Source: Paenibacillus_E sp964253085
GTDB lineage: Bacteria > Bacillota > Bacilli > Paenibacillales > NBRC-103111
Assembly: GCF_964253085.1 (NCBI RefSeq)
Contig: NZ_CAXUQH020000001.1
Location: 7,130,001 to 7,194,000, forward strand
Length of the DNA stretch: 64,000 nucleotides
Direction: 5' to 3'
Translations under genes and position numbers: made by a program
Shown here: piece after piece, positions 1-8,670 of the stretch
Layout: each line of letters starts with the position of its first letter
Numbering within the stretch: the first letter of the stretch is position 1
The notes under the pieces: generated by a model
The model's input: the letters and a program-made list of their open reading frames with translations, nothing else
What the model was told of the DNA's origin: nothing
The model's database searches: none

Positions 1-57
1 CAAGAACTTTCTTTTACACTTGCCCCGCATGCGTCGATGTTGTTGAAGCTTTCTTAG
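1..57 (+). CDS. C-terminal end of an upstream protein, possibly a glycoside hydrolase (partial)
   Basis: Frame 1 is open from the first base to a TAG at 55-57 and gives 18 residues ending LAPHASMLLKLS. Short endings of this kind (LAPHS.-V-L-L) are common in the C-terminal beta domain of alpha-L-arabinofuranosidases and related glycosidases. A strong hairpin terminator follows within 10 bases, which supports a real gene end here. The family guess rests on a handful of residues and is weak; the presence of a gene end is more secure than its identity. Confidence 0.35.
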   Translation, partial: QELSFTLAPHASMLLKLS

Positions 58-64
58 TAAAACA

Positions 65-107
65 AAAAAGCGATCTCTAGCCATGCTGGCTGAAGGTCGC
101 TTTTTTA
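65..107. terminator. Bidirectional Rho-independent terminator
   Basis: An A-run, the stem GCGA...AGCC / GGCT...TCGC with a small internal mismatch, and a T-run of six follow each other. It can stop the upstream plus-strand gene and, read the other way, the TetR gene whose stop codon overlaps it. Confidence 0.7.
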
Positions 108-695
108 TTCTAGTTCCTCCCCTACCGATAATTCGGAAGACCGATATCCTCCTAATACTAATAATGAGACCCTCTTGGCAACTTCCTCTTTATTCATTCC
201 TACGTTTCCAGAAGCCCATTGAAAAGCTCCTTCGTGTATGATTTTTGCAAAAATAGGCACATAAACACTCTTCATTATTTCTGTATGCGTGTTTTCTAAA
301 CTTTTGGACAAATAGATCTTCAACTCATTTACAATTTTTTCTTTCAATTGAGGTACGACTAAACCTATATAACTGCTGCGACATTGTATTTTCGGTTGTT
401 GATAAAAATCGCATACCGCTAGCACGAGTTGATTCATGCTGTCTTGATCAAATTTCACTACGCCTGAAGTACGTTTTTCGATAGCAGCTGATGCGGAATC
501 CCCCAAAATGTAGTCTAATAATTCATACTTGTCATTGAAGTGTGCATAAAATGTAGCCCGATTAACTTGTGCTCTTTGGGTTATATCCGCTACTGTTTTT
601 TTTTCAAAATCCTTCTCAGATACTAACTGGAAAAAAGCATTTATTAAATGCTGCTTGGTGTGTGTCATTCGTACATTCATCACTTTTGTCGCCAT
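105..695 (-). CDS. TetR/AcrR family transcriptional regulator
   Basis: A one-component DNA-binding repressor of about 196 residues. The N-terminal third is a TetR helix-turn-helix: TVADITQRAQVNRATFYAHF followed by NDKYELLDYIL is the typical recognition helix and linker. The rest is an all-helical ligand and dimer domain of the kind often paired with this HTH in Firmicutes; the ligand is unknown. I place the start at the ATG at 695 because AAGGAG sits 6 bases before it; an upstream TTG at 716 has no such site. The gene is divergent from the SDR remnant that begins about 20 bases away, so its original promoter region seems to have been lost or replaced. Its likely former target is that SDR gene. 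Confidence 0.85.
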   Translation of the reverse strand: MATKVMNVRMTHTKQHLINAFFQLVSEKDFEKKTVADITQRAQVNRATFYAHFNDKYELLDYILGDSASAAIEKRTSGVVKFDQDSMNQLVLAVCDFYQQPKIQCRSSYIGLVVPQLKEKIVNELKIYLSKSLENTHTEIMKSVYVPIFAKIIHEGAFQWASGNVGMNKEEVAKRVSLLVLGGYRSSELSVGEELE

Positions 696-711
696 TACCT
701 TCTCCTTACCC

Positions 712-1263
712 GACAATAAAGAGCTAAATATTGAGGTGAAGTCTTACGTAGCGGATGTCACCGATTTGGTTGCGTTAAAACAAGCGATTCAAGCTATTAA
801 GAAAGATTTCGGGTCTATTGATGTGTTAGAATTTAGTCCTTATGCAGGGTGGGGTACATTTACAAATGTGCTAGAAACAACGCCTGAAAGTGTAGTAGAG
901 CAAGTAAACAGCTACTTGCTGCCTGCTGTTCTTTCGGTCAATGAAGTATTGCCAGATATGATGAATAACGGTTCAGGGGCCATTCTGTTTACAACAGGCA
1001 TATCGGCTATGTTTCCTTTACCTTTTGTCGGGAATGGCGGCATTGTAATGTCGGGGATTCGTAATTATGCTACTAATCTGTACAATGCATTAAAAGAAAA
1101 AGGCATATTCGTCGGACATCTTTCAATCGGAACGCTCATACAAGCAGGGACAGCAGGAGATCCAGATGTCATTGCTGAAGCGTGGTACAACTTATACGAG
1201 AAAAAGGACCGTTTTGAAGACATCTTCCCACAAGGGTTTGATCCAACTATGCTACCGAAATAA
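712..1263 (+). pseudogene. Short-chain dehydrogenase (SDR) remnant lacking its N-terminus
   Basis: The frame encodes an SDR fold from about the second Rossmann strand onward: VKSYVADVTD (the acidic loop after beta-3), then a helix, IDVLEFSPYAG in place of the NNAG strand, then GAILFTTGIS. The first roughly 50 residues, including the glycine-rich NAD(P) loop, are absent. Upstream the same frame runs into the antisense of the TetR gene, and no in-frame start with a ribosome binding site is present. The catalytic YxxxK tetrad position also reads differently (GIVMSGIRNY), so the parent may have been an atypical SDR. The simplest reading is a deletion that removed the 5' end of the SDR and the intergenic promoters. 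The 3' end is intact. Confidence 0.7.
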
Positions 1264-1264
1264 C

Positions 1265-1311
1265 ATACAGGAAGAAGACAACTCTGAAACACGGGTGTCT
1301 TCTTCCTGTAT
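1265..1311. terminator. Long perfect inverted repeat, probable terminator between convergent genes
   Basis: Sixteen bases (1265-1280) are perfectly complementary to 1296-1311 with a 15-base loop. It lies between the convergent SDR remnant and the ABC permease gene. The flanking T-tracts are poor, so termination efficiency is uncertain. Confidence 0.5.
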
Positions 1312-1323
1312 TGGGTTAACTCC

Positions 1324-2604
1324 CTACCGATACGCCCGCATCGCCTTGCGCAATTCCTTCAACGTCGGCCGCTTGCCATACATCAGCACGCCGGTGCGGT
1401 AGATCTTAGCCGCAAGCCATGCCATCGCGCCGATCGAAAGCAGCTGAATGATGATCGAAAGCGCTACCTGCCAGAACGGCGGGCTGCTCATTCCGATACG
1501 TAAGAACATAATCATCGGCGAGAAAAATGGCACGAATGACATCGTCACCACGAACGGGGCATTCGGATAGTTAAGTCCGAAGATCGCAATCATGAACGCC
1601 GCTACGATGATATAGGTAACTGGCATAATGGCCGGCCCCACATCCTCAGTGCGGCTGACAAGCGAGCCTATTGCTGCGAAAATCGTCGCATAGATGAAGA
1701 AACCGAGTAAGTAAAAAATTAAGAAATAAACGATCAGAGATATTTCTAAATCGCTCCAACTGATATTCAGATCCTTGATGGCCGAGGCATCGCTTAACTG
1801 GATATTAAGGACAGAAACGGCGATGAGTACAGCAATTTGTGCTAGAGCCAGCAAGCAAATGCCAATAATTTTACCAAACATCTGCTTCAGCGGTGTCACG
1901 CTTGTAATGAGTAATTCCATGACGCGCGTGCTTTTCTCCGCTGTGATTTCTGTTGCAACGAGATTCCCAAATCCAATTGCACCCATGTAAAGCATGAAGA
2001 GTAGAATATAAACCAGTATATAAGACAACCTCATTTGGGACTCTGTTTTGCCCGTAACAGCTTGATCCGTTGTGGATATTTGCACGGTTTCCAACGACAC
2101 AGGTGTTTGGATATCGGTTTTTAGCGTATCTGGCAGACCAGCTCCTTGCAGCACCATATCCGTCTTGATTAGCTGAAGTGCCGTTTGCAGCTTATTTTTT
2201 GGTGAGGAATCCAGCGTTCCTGTTGATTTATAGCGCAGCTTCGGGAATCCGCCCTGTTTCCCATCCGTGAACTCTAAGTATCCCTTAATCTTTTTATCTG
2301 CGATTTGCTGCTTCCCATACGCCTCATTTGCTTCTACACTGCCTTGATCTGAAAGGGGTACAATTTGTATCTCTGCATTCGGCTGATTGTTATAAAAAGC
2401 TTCTAATTTGGACGCCACAATCGCTTGTTGCGTACCAAATACCCCTATTTTCATCGCCTCATCGGAAGAAAAATGCTTAATAATGGCTGGAAGATGGATC
2501 AAAAGTGACATGAGGATTAGTAAGATGAGACTCATCACTTGAAACGATTTCGTACGAAAGCGAGACAGGAATGTAAATTTAATGACTGTCCATATACTAT
2601 TCAT
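1324..2604 (-). CDS. ABC-2 type exporter permease (YhaP/NatB-like)
   Basis: Membrane subunit of an ABC exporter, about 426 residues. One transmembrane helix near the N-terminus (residues about 20-42) is followed by an extracytoplasmic domain of roughly 150 residues, then five or six helices (for example ILVYILLFMLYMGAIGFGNL). This is the NatB/YhaP architecture. I choose the ATG at 2604, which overlaps the stop of the upstream ATPase gene by 8 bases, so the two are translationally coupled; a longer frame starting at 2637 lies inside the ATPase gene. The sequence after the first membrane helices, EITAEKSTRVMELLITSV, is a hallmark of this permease family. The substrate is not known; Na+ or a toxic compound is typical of relatives. 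Confidence 0.85.
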   Translation of the reverse strand: MNSIWTVIKFTFLSRFRTKSFQVMSLILLILMSLLIHLPAIIKHFSSDEAMKIGVFGTQQAIVASKLEAFYNNQPNAEIQIVPLSDQGSVEANEAYGKQQIADKKIKGYLEFTDGKQGGFPKLRYKSTGTLDSSPKNKLQTALQLIKTDMVLQGAGLPDTLKTDIQTPVSLETVQISTTDQAVTGKTESQMRLSYILVYILLFMLYMGAIGFGNLVATEITAEKSTRVMELLITSVTPLKQMFGKIIGICLLALAQIAVLIAVSVLNIQLSDASAIKDLNISWSDLEISLIVYFLIFYLLGFFIYATIFAAIGSLVSRTEDVGPAIMPVTYIIVAAFMIAIFGLNYPNAPFVVTMSFVPFFSPMIMFLRIGMSSPPFWQVALSIIIQLLSIGAMAWLAAKIYRTGVLMYGKRPTLKELRKAMRAYR

Positions 2605-3502
2605 TTTGGCTTCCCACCTTCTGGATAAAAATTTCATTCAAGGTTGGCTCCATAATTTGAAAACGCTGCACAGTGGACCGTTCCATCGCGTATTGCAGAA
2701 TACGCTGCGCGGCTTCCGGTTGTGCGATGCGAAGCTCGTACCCATTTAGCCCTTGGTTCACCGAGGTTACGCCTTGAAGCTTCTCTAACCCCTCTACACT
2801 CGTCGCTGTCTCCAGCACAACTCTCTCCTTCGGGAAGCTCGCTTTAATGTCCTTTAAGCACCCTTGAAGAATCGTATTTGAGCGATGCAGCATACAGATA
2901 TTCTCACAAAGTTCCTCCACATGCTCCATCCGATGACTGGAAAATAAAATCGTTTTCCCTTCATCACGGAGGCTTTTCACCGTTTTCTTCAGCAACTCAA
3001 CATTCACCGGATCTAGCCCGCTGAAGGCTTCATCTAGAATAAGAATCTCGGGATTATGAATGACCGCTGCAATGAATTGAATCTTCTGCTGGTTCCCTTT
3101 GGATAGCTCCTCAACCTTGCGGTTGTAATAGTCAGGAACCTCAAATCTTTCTAACCATATCTTCAAGCTGCGCTCTGCTTCGCGTCGTTTCATGCCCCTA
3201 AGTTCAGCTAAGTATAAGATCTGCTCGCTAATTTTAACTTTAGGATATAAGCCACGCTCTTCAGGCAAATACCCCATTAAGCTTCTCAGCTCTTCCCGAT
3301 ATCCCTGTCCGTTCCACAATATGTTACCTTCATCTGGGTATATAAGTCCGAGAACCATCCGCATCGTTGTCGTTTTACCAGCCCCGTTTGCGCCTAACAA
3401 GCCGTAAATTTCTCCCTGCTTCACTTGCAGTTGGATCCGATTCACGGCGGTTTTATCCCCGTACTGCTTCGATACTTCTTGAACAATCAAAGGGTATGTC
3501 AT
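2597..3502 (-). CDS. ABC transporter ATP-binding protein (YhaQ/NatA-like)
   Basis: Cytoplasmic ATPase of about 301 residues that powers the neighbouring ABC-2 permease. Walker A is GANGAGKTT (residues about 38-46), the signature is LSKGNQQK, Walker B is EILILDEAFSGLDP, and the switch histidine is in FSSHRM. The C-terminal 80 residues form the extra domain typical of NatA/YhaQ-type subunits. The start at 3502 gives MTYPLIVQEVSKQYG, the usual beginning of the nucleotide-binding domain; a purine-rich GGGAAGG lies a little far upstream, so the exact start is less certain than the gene. It forms a two-gene operon with the permease. Confidence 0.9.
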   Translation of the reverse strand: MTYPLIVQEVSKQYGDKTAVNRIQLQVKQGEIYGLLGANGAGKTTTMRMVLGLIYPDEGNILWNGQGYREELRSLMGYLPEERGLYPKVKISEQILYLAELRGMKRREAERSLKIWLERFEVPDYYNRKVEELSKGNQQKIQFIAAVIHNPEILILDEAFSGLDPVNVELLKKTVKSLRDEGKTILFSSHRMEHVEELCENICMLHRSNTILQGCLKDIKASFPKERVVLETATSVEGLEKLQGVTSVNQGLNGYELRIAQPEAAQRILQYAMERSTVQRFQIMEPTLNEIFIQKVGSQNE

Positions 3503-3589
3503 CAACTGAGCCTGCCTTCCCTCATGAAATTGCTTACGCACACTATTTTACATGAAAATGGAAAAACAATGAATTTTTCTTCGAGAAAA

Positions 3590-3619
3590 CAAAAAAAAGA
3601 GAAGCCATCAACGCTTCTC
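3590..3619 (-). terminator. Rho-independent terminator of the sugar importer cluster
   Basis: On the minus strand GAGAAGC and GCTTCTC pair around a 7-base loop and are followed by eight T. The stop codon of the binding protein gene sits inside the loop, so coding and terminator overlap. Confidence 0.75.
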
Positions 3620-5233
3620 ATAGCGATTTAACGCTAACTTTTGGATTTCAATGGCTCGATCAATTTTGGATGCTTTCATCTTACTAACGTAGCTATCGAA
3701 CGCATCAAGCGGCTCGACGCCGAGAATAATCTTCAGAGACATTTCATCGACGAGTGTCATCACATCCATCATAATGGAAGAAAATTCAGCACTCTCAAGC
3801 TCCGTCTTCGGAATTTGCGGTAACGTATACGATTCAACTTGCGTATCCGCCCAGATTCCAATTGCTTTCCTTTGCTCAGGCAAGGTGTAATATTGCTCCA
3901 CATACCGAACATCCTGAACGAACGGCCCGAAATAGCTTGCTCTCGTATACATTGATAAGGCTTGCGAAGGTGCCAGCTTGTCTGGATTCCGCAGGATCCA
4001 ATCCGTATAGGTTGGATAACCGTCTTTCAACGTGTAGCTCGTTCCTTCAATCCCGAAATTAAAGAGCATATGACCTTCGTCGCTATAGCCGTAATCAAGT
4101 AACTTCGCAGCCTCCGCCGCATGTTGACTATTACTTGATATAGCTACCCCACCGGTACCGACATACGCGTAGCTTTTCTGCCCGAATTTAGGCTTCTCTC
4201 CTTTATGCAAGACGGGATAAGGGGCCGCAGCAAACAAAGCCGACTTATTTTTCTCCTCGACAAGTGGCTGCCATTTCCCAATGCCTGCCCCCGCATTCCA
4301 AATCGTTGCTCCACTTCGCCCCGTTACCATATTGGAGTCCATCGTTTTGGTATCTACGGAAGCGATATTCTTATCAATTAATCCTTCCTCATACCACCCT
4401 CGGAAAGTGGCCAAGAAATCTTGATAGCCCTTCTCCATCGGGCCGTATTTTACCTCACCATGATCCTGATAGAACCCTTTTCGAATCCCATATGCCCCTA
4501 CAAAAGCGCCGCCCTCAATCCCGAACAGCGGATTCGGCACCCCCAGGAATGTCAATGGAGCTGCAATTCCCTTCTTCTCCTTGAACGCCTTGAGCACCGT
4601 ATGCCATTCCTCTATCGTGGTTGGCACCTCTAGCCCGAGCTCGTTAAGCCAATCCTGCCGGATAATAGGCCCTTGATAGGTACGAAGCTTATCGTCACCA
4701 CGAATAAAAGGGAAAACGTAATAGCTGCCATCATCGGTCCGAATTTGCTTATCGATTTCGGGATGATCCTTTAAGTACTTCTTCAGATTAGGTGCATACT
4801 TATCAATAACCTCATTCAGTCTCAAAATATAGCCATCTTTGATCGCCTTTTCCGGCCCGCCAGGGAAGCTGTCCCACTCGTACTCCATCATATCGGGCAA
4901 GTCGCCAGAGGCTAATAAGACATTCATCGCTTCCTTGGCCTGATTCGCTGATGGCTGTATGAAGGAAAGCTGGACCCCAGTTCGCTTCTGCCATTCTTGG
5001 AAAAAGGGAATATCCTTGAATTTCGCTTTCACACTCGCGGCATTCCCATTCAGCTCTGACCAATAGGTCAGCTTCGCAGCTGCTGGCACAGACGGCTCCT
5101 TATCCTTGGCCGTAGCTGTAGGCTGCCCTGACGGTGTCGTAAGATTCGTCGGGCTCTCAGATGAGCATGCCGTCAGTCCAAGGGTGATTATACTTAGAAG
5201 TAATAGCGTCTTACTGCTGGCTCGTCTGCTCAT
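3608..5233 (-). CDS. Extracellular solute-binding lipoprotein of a sugar ABC importer (LplA-like), second copy
   Basis: A 541-residue family 1 binding protein. A lipoprotein signal ends at LGLTAC with Cys23 as the lipidation site, then a Ser/Thr/Pro linker and the mature domain beginning LTYWSELNGN. It is closely similar along its whole length to the protein encoded at 9714-11333 (compare the endings MSLKIILGVEPLDAF and MTLKIILGNEPVDGF), so the two are paralogues. A purine-rich site precedes the ATG. It lies 37 bases beyond the AraC-type regulator gene and is the last gene of the cluster. LplA/YtcQ relatives bind oligosaccharides; the actual ligand cannot be read. The two copies may differ in ligand. 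Confidence 0.9.
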   Translation of the reverse strand: MSRRASSKTLLLLSIITLGLTACSSESPTNLTTPSGQPTATAKDKEPSVPAAAKLTYWSELNGNAASVKAKFKDIPFFQEWQKRTGVQLSFIQPSANQAKEAMNVLLASGDLPDMMEYEWDSFPGGPEKAIKDGYILRLNEVIDKYAPNLKKYLKDHPEIDKQIRTDDGSYYVFPFIRGDDKLRTYQGPIIRQDWLNELGLEVPTTIEEWHTVLKAFKEKKGIAAPLTFLGVPNPLFGIEGGAFVGAYGIRKGFYQDHGEVKYGPMEKGYQDFLATFRGWYEEGLIDKNIASVDTKTMDSNMVTGRSGATIWNAGAGIGKWQPLVEEKNKSALFAAAPYPVLHKGEKPKFGQKSYAYVGTGGVAISSNSQHAAEAAKLLDYGYSDEGHMLFNFGIEGTSYTLKDGYPTYTDWILRNPDKLAPSQALSMYTRASYFGPFVQDVRYVEQYYTLPEQRKAIGIWADTQVESYTLPQIPKTELESAEFSSIMMDVMTLVDEMSLKIILGVEPLDAFDSYVSKMKASKIDRAIEIQKLALNRYEKR

Positions 5234-5270
5234 TCCGTTCCCCTCCCCGCATCTGATCGTGTTACCCTCA

Positions 5271-7631
5271 TCAGTTCATTTCCTTATATTTCCCAGGCGT
5301 TATTCCCTCGTATTTCTTGAAAACACGAATAAATGTAGCCACTTCATTATAGCCAACTAGCCGCGCGATCTCCGAGATCGAATCTTGCTTATAGCTGATC
5401 ATCTTCTTCGCTTGTTGAATGCGGTATTTTGTAATGTAGTCGAGTAAACCCTCACCTGTCTGATCCTTGAATAATTTGGACACGTAGCTGCCTCTTAAGG
5501 CAAAGTTTTCACCAATCGTATTCACATTCAAATTAGCGTCTTGATATTGCTCCTCGATAAATTGCATAACTTTCGCGATTAGCTCGCGCAAGGTTTCCGT
5601 GCGTTCTTTCGTCTGGTTCGCTTCTATTTTGGAAGCGGCAAACGCGCATACCTCTCTGAGCAGCAGCTGCAGCTCTTGCTGCATTTCCAGGATAGTGTCG
5701 CAGGCAATGATTTTATCCATCCATAACGGGTTGTCCCCTAGCCAAGGCTGCGTAGTTCCGTCCCCAATCTCATTCATCGCTTTCACCATCGTACCTACAA
5801 GATTGAAGATAAGACATCTGGCCAAAGTAAGCGACACCAGCGGCTTATCGAAATTGCGCCCCATAATCTCGTTCATACTAGCTGAAGCTTGATCAATATC
5901 TCCCGTTTTGATGAGATTAATAATTTGCTGCTCCACTTGGAGCGGATAGTAATAACCCAGCTGCAGCTTATCTGCCGTGTCGATACGGATCTCATCGTAG
6001 GTGATGATCTCTCTTTTCCCTCTAACCATCTTATATTCCATCGCGTCCAAAGCTTCACTGTATGCCTCGGCAACGCCAATGAAAGAAGGGTGAACACCGC
6101 TGATGGAGATCGTTAAATCCATATGGAACCTTGTTAGGAACCGCTGTGCTTCTGCGGCAATCCAATCCAGATCGACCTTTCGCTCTGCCGCATCCGCTTC
6201 TGCAAAGTTCACCAAACAAACCATCATGTCATCGATCTCAGCCACATAACCGGCATGCTGGCGATGACCGACGAGCTCTTCAACGACATTCGTGATAATG
6301 AACTGCATTAATTTTCTGCGTTCACTGATGTCCATACCTGGCAAATTCGTAGATATACTATCGGAATTCTCAACCGCAAACAGGATAACTGCGAAATGAT
6401 TCGAAATCAAATCCATATGAAAGGTTTTGAAAGCTTCCTCGTACGAAACGAGCGAATCAATTCGCCCCTTCAACAGCCGATTTAACATATTCGAACGGAG
6501 TACGTGATGGTGAGATTGCAGCTGCAGCGCTATTTGATCCTTCTCATTACGCGTATGCGAGATCACTTTCTGAATGAAATGCAGTTCATTCCCATCTGCG
6601 CGTTCTTCAAAGGCATTTTTGTCAGAAATCGATTGAACCAAACGTTGGATCGGTGAGTAGTTACGGCGCAGAAAGAACCACGTTAGCACCGCTGCACCAA
6701 ATAAGCTGATCAGTATGCTGATATAAGTAAACTTGCGGACATACTCCGCTTTTTCCCAATACATACGGCTTGGAATGATCAGTACATATTTCAAATCAGA
6801 AACAGCCGATTGAATATAGAAAAGCTCTGATTCTCCATCCTGCGAAGGTTTATACGTCACATTATCCTCATCCGGCAATTGCTCCAAAATGAGATTCTTA
6901 TTCACCGTCACAGGGACATTGGAGAGGAGAACTTGATTGTCATGATTAAGGATGACGATTTGCCCACCGCTGAACCCTGAAATGCTTTCAATTGCCTTCT
7001 CGAACCGTTCCCTATCAGCCATCACAACGACTGTACCTGTCTGCTTACCATTCAAATCCTTGGGCAGGTGTGTGACATACGCGATGGAGGAGGCAGACGG
7101 ACCTGCATCTACACGGGGAAGGATCAAAAATTGGTTATTCGTAGCTTGGTGGATCGTATCCAGCCATTGTTCATACCGGAGGGTACCTGTATTGTGGATC
7201 GTATCAAACGCTGTATGCAGATCTCGCATATTGCCTGGACGGAGAATTGAAGCCTCCTGATCCCAAGTCACATAAAATTCATCGATCGTCGCATATGAGG
7301 TTTGATACATCCGAAACTCTTTTACGAGCTGAAAAGCCAGATATTGATCATCATTTGTTCGTATATTGGTGTACATCAGACTTTGAAGTTTAGCATTCCA
7401 AGTAATTTCCATATTCAACCGTTTCATCAAATCGAATTGCGTGTCGATCGTGTAACGGACTTGTTTCAGCAATGAATCATTCGCACGATGAATTTCACTC
7501 TTTAATGCATGACTAGACTGCGAGTATATGAGGATGCTCATCAGCATAGGTACGAATAATACGGCACTGTAGGATAACAACCAGGTAAATATAATACTTT
7601 TTCTTTTGGGCCAAAAAAATCGAAGCTTCAC
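5271..7631 (-). CDS. Membrane-bound AraC family transcriptional regulator with extracellular sensor domain
   Basis: A one-component sensor-regulator of about 786 residues. A transmembrane helix (about 12-34) and a second near 290-310 (ISILISLFGAAVLTWFFL) enclose an extracytoplasmic sensor of about 250 residues of the Cache type. A cytoplasmic region follows, and the C-terminal 100 residues are a double AraC helix-turn-helix (VNTIGENFALRGSYVSKLFK and ISEIARLVGYNEVATFIRVF). The start is taken as GTG at 7631 because GGGAGGAG lies 6 bases upstream; the longer frame begins at GTG 7655 with nothing in front. It sits between the permease genes and the second binding protein gene and most likely controls this importer in response to an external sugar. 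Confidence 0.9.
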   Translation of the reverse strand: MKLRFFWPKRKSIIFTWLLSYSAVLFVPMLMSILIYSQSSHALKSEIHRANDSLLKQVRYTIDTQFDLMKRLNMEITWNAKLQSLMYTNIRTNDDQYLAFQLVKEFRMYQTSYATIDEFYVTWDQEASILRPGNMRDLHTAFDTIHNTGTLRYEQWLDTIHQATNNQFLILPRVDAGPSASSIAYVTHLPKDLNGKQTGTVVVMADRERFEKAIESISGFSGGQIVILNHDNQVLLSNVPVTVNKNLILEQLPDEDNVTYKPSQDGESELFYIQSAVSDLKYVLIIPSRMYWEKAEYVRKFTYISILISLFGAAVLTWFFLRRNYSPIQRLVQSISDKNAFEERADGNELHFIQKVISHTRNEKDQIALQLQSHHHVLRSNMLNRLLKGRIDSLVSYEEAFKTFHMDLISNHFAVILFAVENSDSISTNLPGMDISERRKLMQFIITNVVEELVGHRQHAGYVAEIDDMMVCLVNFAEADAAERKVDLDWIAAEAQRFLTRFHMDLTISISGVHPSFIGVAEAYSEALDAMEYKMVRGKREIITYDEIRIDTADKLQLGYYYPLQVEQQIINLIKTGDIDQASASMNEIMGRNFDKPLVSLTLARCLIFNLVGTMVKAMNEIGDGTTQPWLGDNPLWMDKIIACDTILEMQQELQLLLREVCAFAASKIEANQTKERTETLRELIAKVMQFIEEQYQDANLNVNTIGENFALRGSYVSKLFKDQTGEGLLDYITKYRIQQAKKMISYKQDSISEIARLVGYNEVATFIRVFKKYEGITPGKYKEMN

Positions 7632-7778
7632 ATGGATCTCCTCCCGCTGCGCCACCTTGAAAATTCCTCTGAAGGGATTGTCTCCTTCACTCTATTATAC
7701 CTCTGTTCGCAAGGGGAGGAATGTCCAAAATGACAAATCCGATTGATAAAAGCGCTACTAGGTCCCTATTTACATGGT

Positions 7779-8660
7779 CTATCCCTTCAGGGAACCTACC
7801 ATAACCCCTTTGACAAAGAATCGTTGTACAAATGGATAGACACACAGAATTGGCAATGTCGCCACGACGATCGTCGCATATTTAATGGTTTCCCCAATCT
7901 GGAAGCGATCACCCGCATCGGCTCCCACGGACATACCATCTGTTGAGTTGGAAATTAAGATTTCTCTGAGAACGAGCTGCAGCGGAAAGAGGTCGCGATT
8001 TTTGATAAAGATCGATGCGTAGAACCAACCATTCCATTTATCTACCGCATAGTACAGAATCATGACGGCAATGACGGGCATGGACAGCGGGATGATGATT
8101 CGGAACAAAATCGTAAAGTGATTGGCCCCATCGATTTTGGCCGACTCCTCTAGGCTGTCTGGTATCGCCATAAATGCTGTTCGCATAATAATCAAATTAA
8201 ATGTGCTAATGGAGAATGGAATAATCGTCGCCCATAGGGTGTCGAGCAAGCCTACATTTTTAACGATCAAATAGAGTGGGATTAAGCCCCCATGGAAGAA
8301 CATTGTGATCACGATAATGATCATAAATGCCTTATTCCAGATGACATTTTTTCTAGATAGCACGTATGCACCTAATGCTGTCATCAGAAGGTTGACGATA
8401 ACACCAGCAACCACAATAAACATGGTGTTTCGGTAACCGATGAGAATTCCGGGGTTCTTCATAACCCCTTTATAGGCTTCCCAACTAAAGCCAAGTGATT
8501 TATATAAAATCCCTTTGTGAGCAACTAATTCATTCGCATTACTGAACGAAGCAAATAAAACGTAAAGCAAAGGGTACAACGTAACTACTACAAGTAGCGT
8601 CAAAATCAAATGAATAGCAATATCGAATAGTCTTTCTACGAAACTAGGTCCTTTTCTCAT
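7779..8660 (-). CDS. Sugar ABC importer permease (LplC/YtcP-like)
   Basis: A six-helix inner membrane subunit of about 293 residues, MalG family. The cytoplasmic EAA loop is ESAKIDGANHFTILFRIIIP, which contacts an ATPase encoded elsewhere, as is usual for this family (the shared MsmX-type ATPase). The C-terminus FFVKGVMVGSLKG is the typical ending of LplC/YtcP proteins. I take ATG 8660 as the start since GAGGTG lies 6 bases before it; ATGs at 8666 and 8690 are possible. The gene follows the partner permease; with the start at 8660 the two genes lie about 10 bases apart, while the longer frame would overlap it. Confidence 0.9.
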   Translation of the reverse strand: MRKGPSFVERLFDIAIHLILTLLVVVTLYPLLYVLFASFSNANELVAHKGILYKSLGFSWEAYKGVMKNPGILIGYRNTMFIVVAGVIVNLLMTALGAYVLSRKNVIWNKAFMIIIVITMFFHGGLIPLYLIVKNVGLLDTLWATIIPFSISTFNLIIMRTAFMAIPDSLEESAKIDGANHFTILFRIIIPLSMPVIAVMILYYAVDKWNGWFYASIFIKNRDLFPLQLVLREILISNSTDGMSVGADAGDRFQIGETIKYATIVVATLPILCVYPFVQRFFVKGVMVGSLKG

Positions 8661-8670
8661 CAACATCACC

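Noticed and set aside
655..711. N-terminal part of the SDR frame
   Set aside because: It is antisense of the TetR HTH coding region and does not resemble a Rossmann fold.
7755..7797. Inverted repeat around the LplC-like stop codon as a terminator
   Set aside because: The arms contain mismatches and no good T-run follows; at best a weak attenuator.
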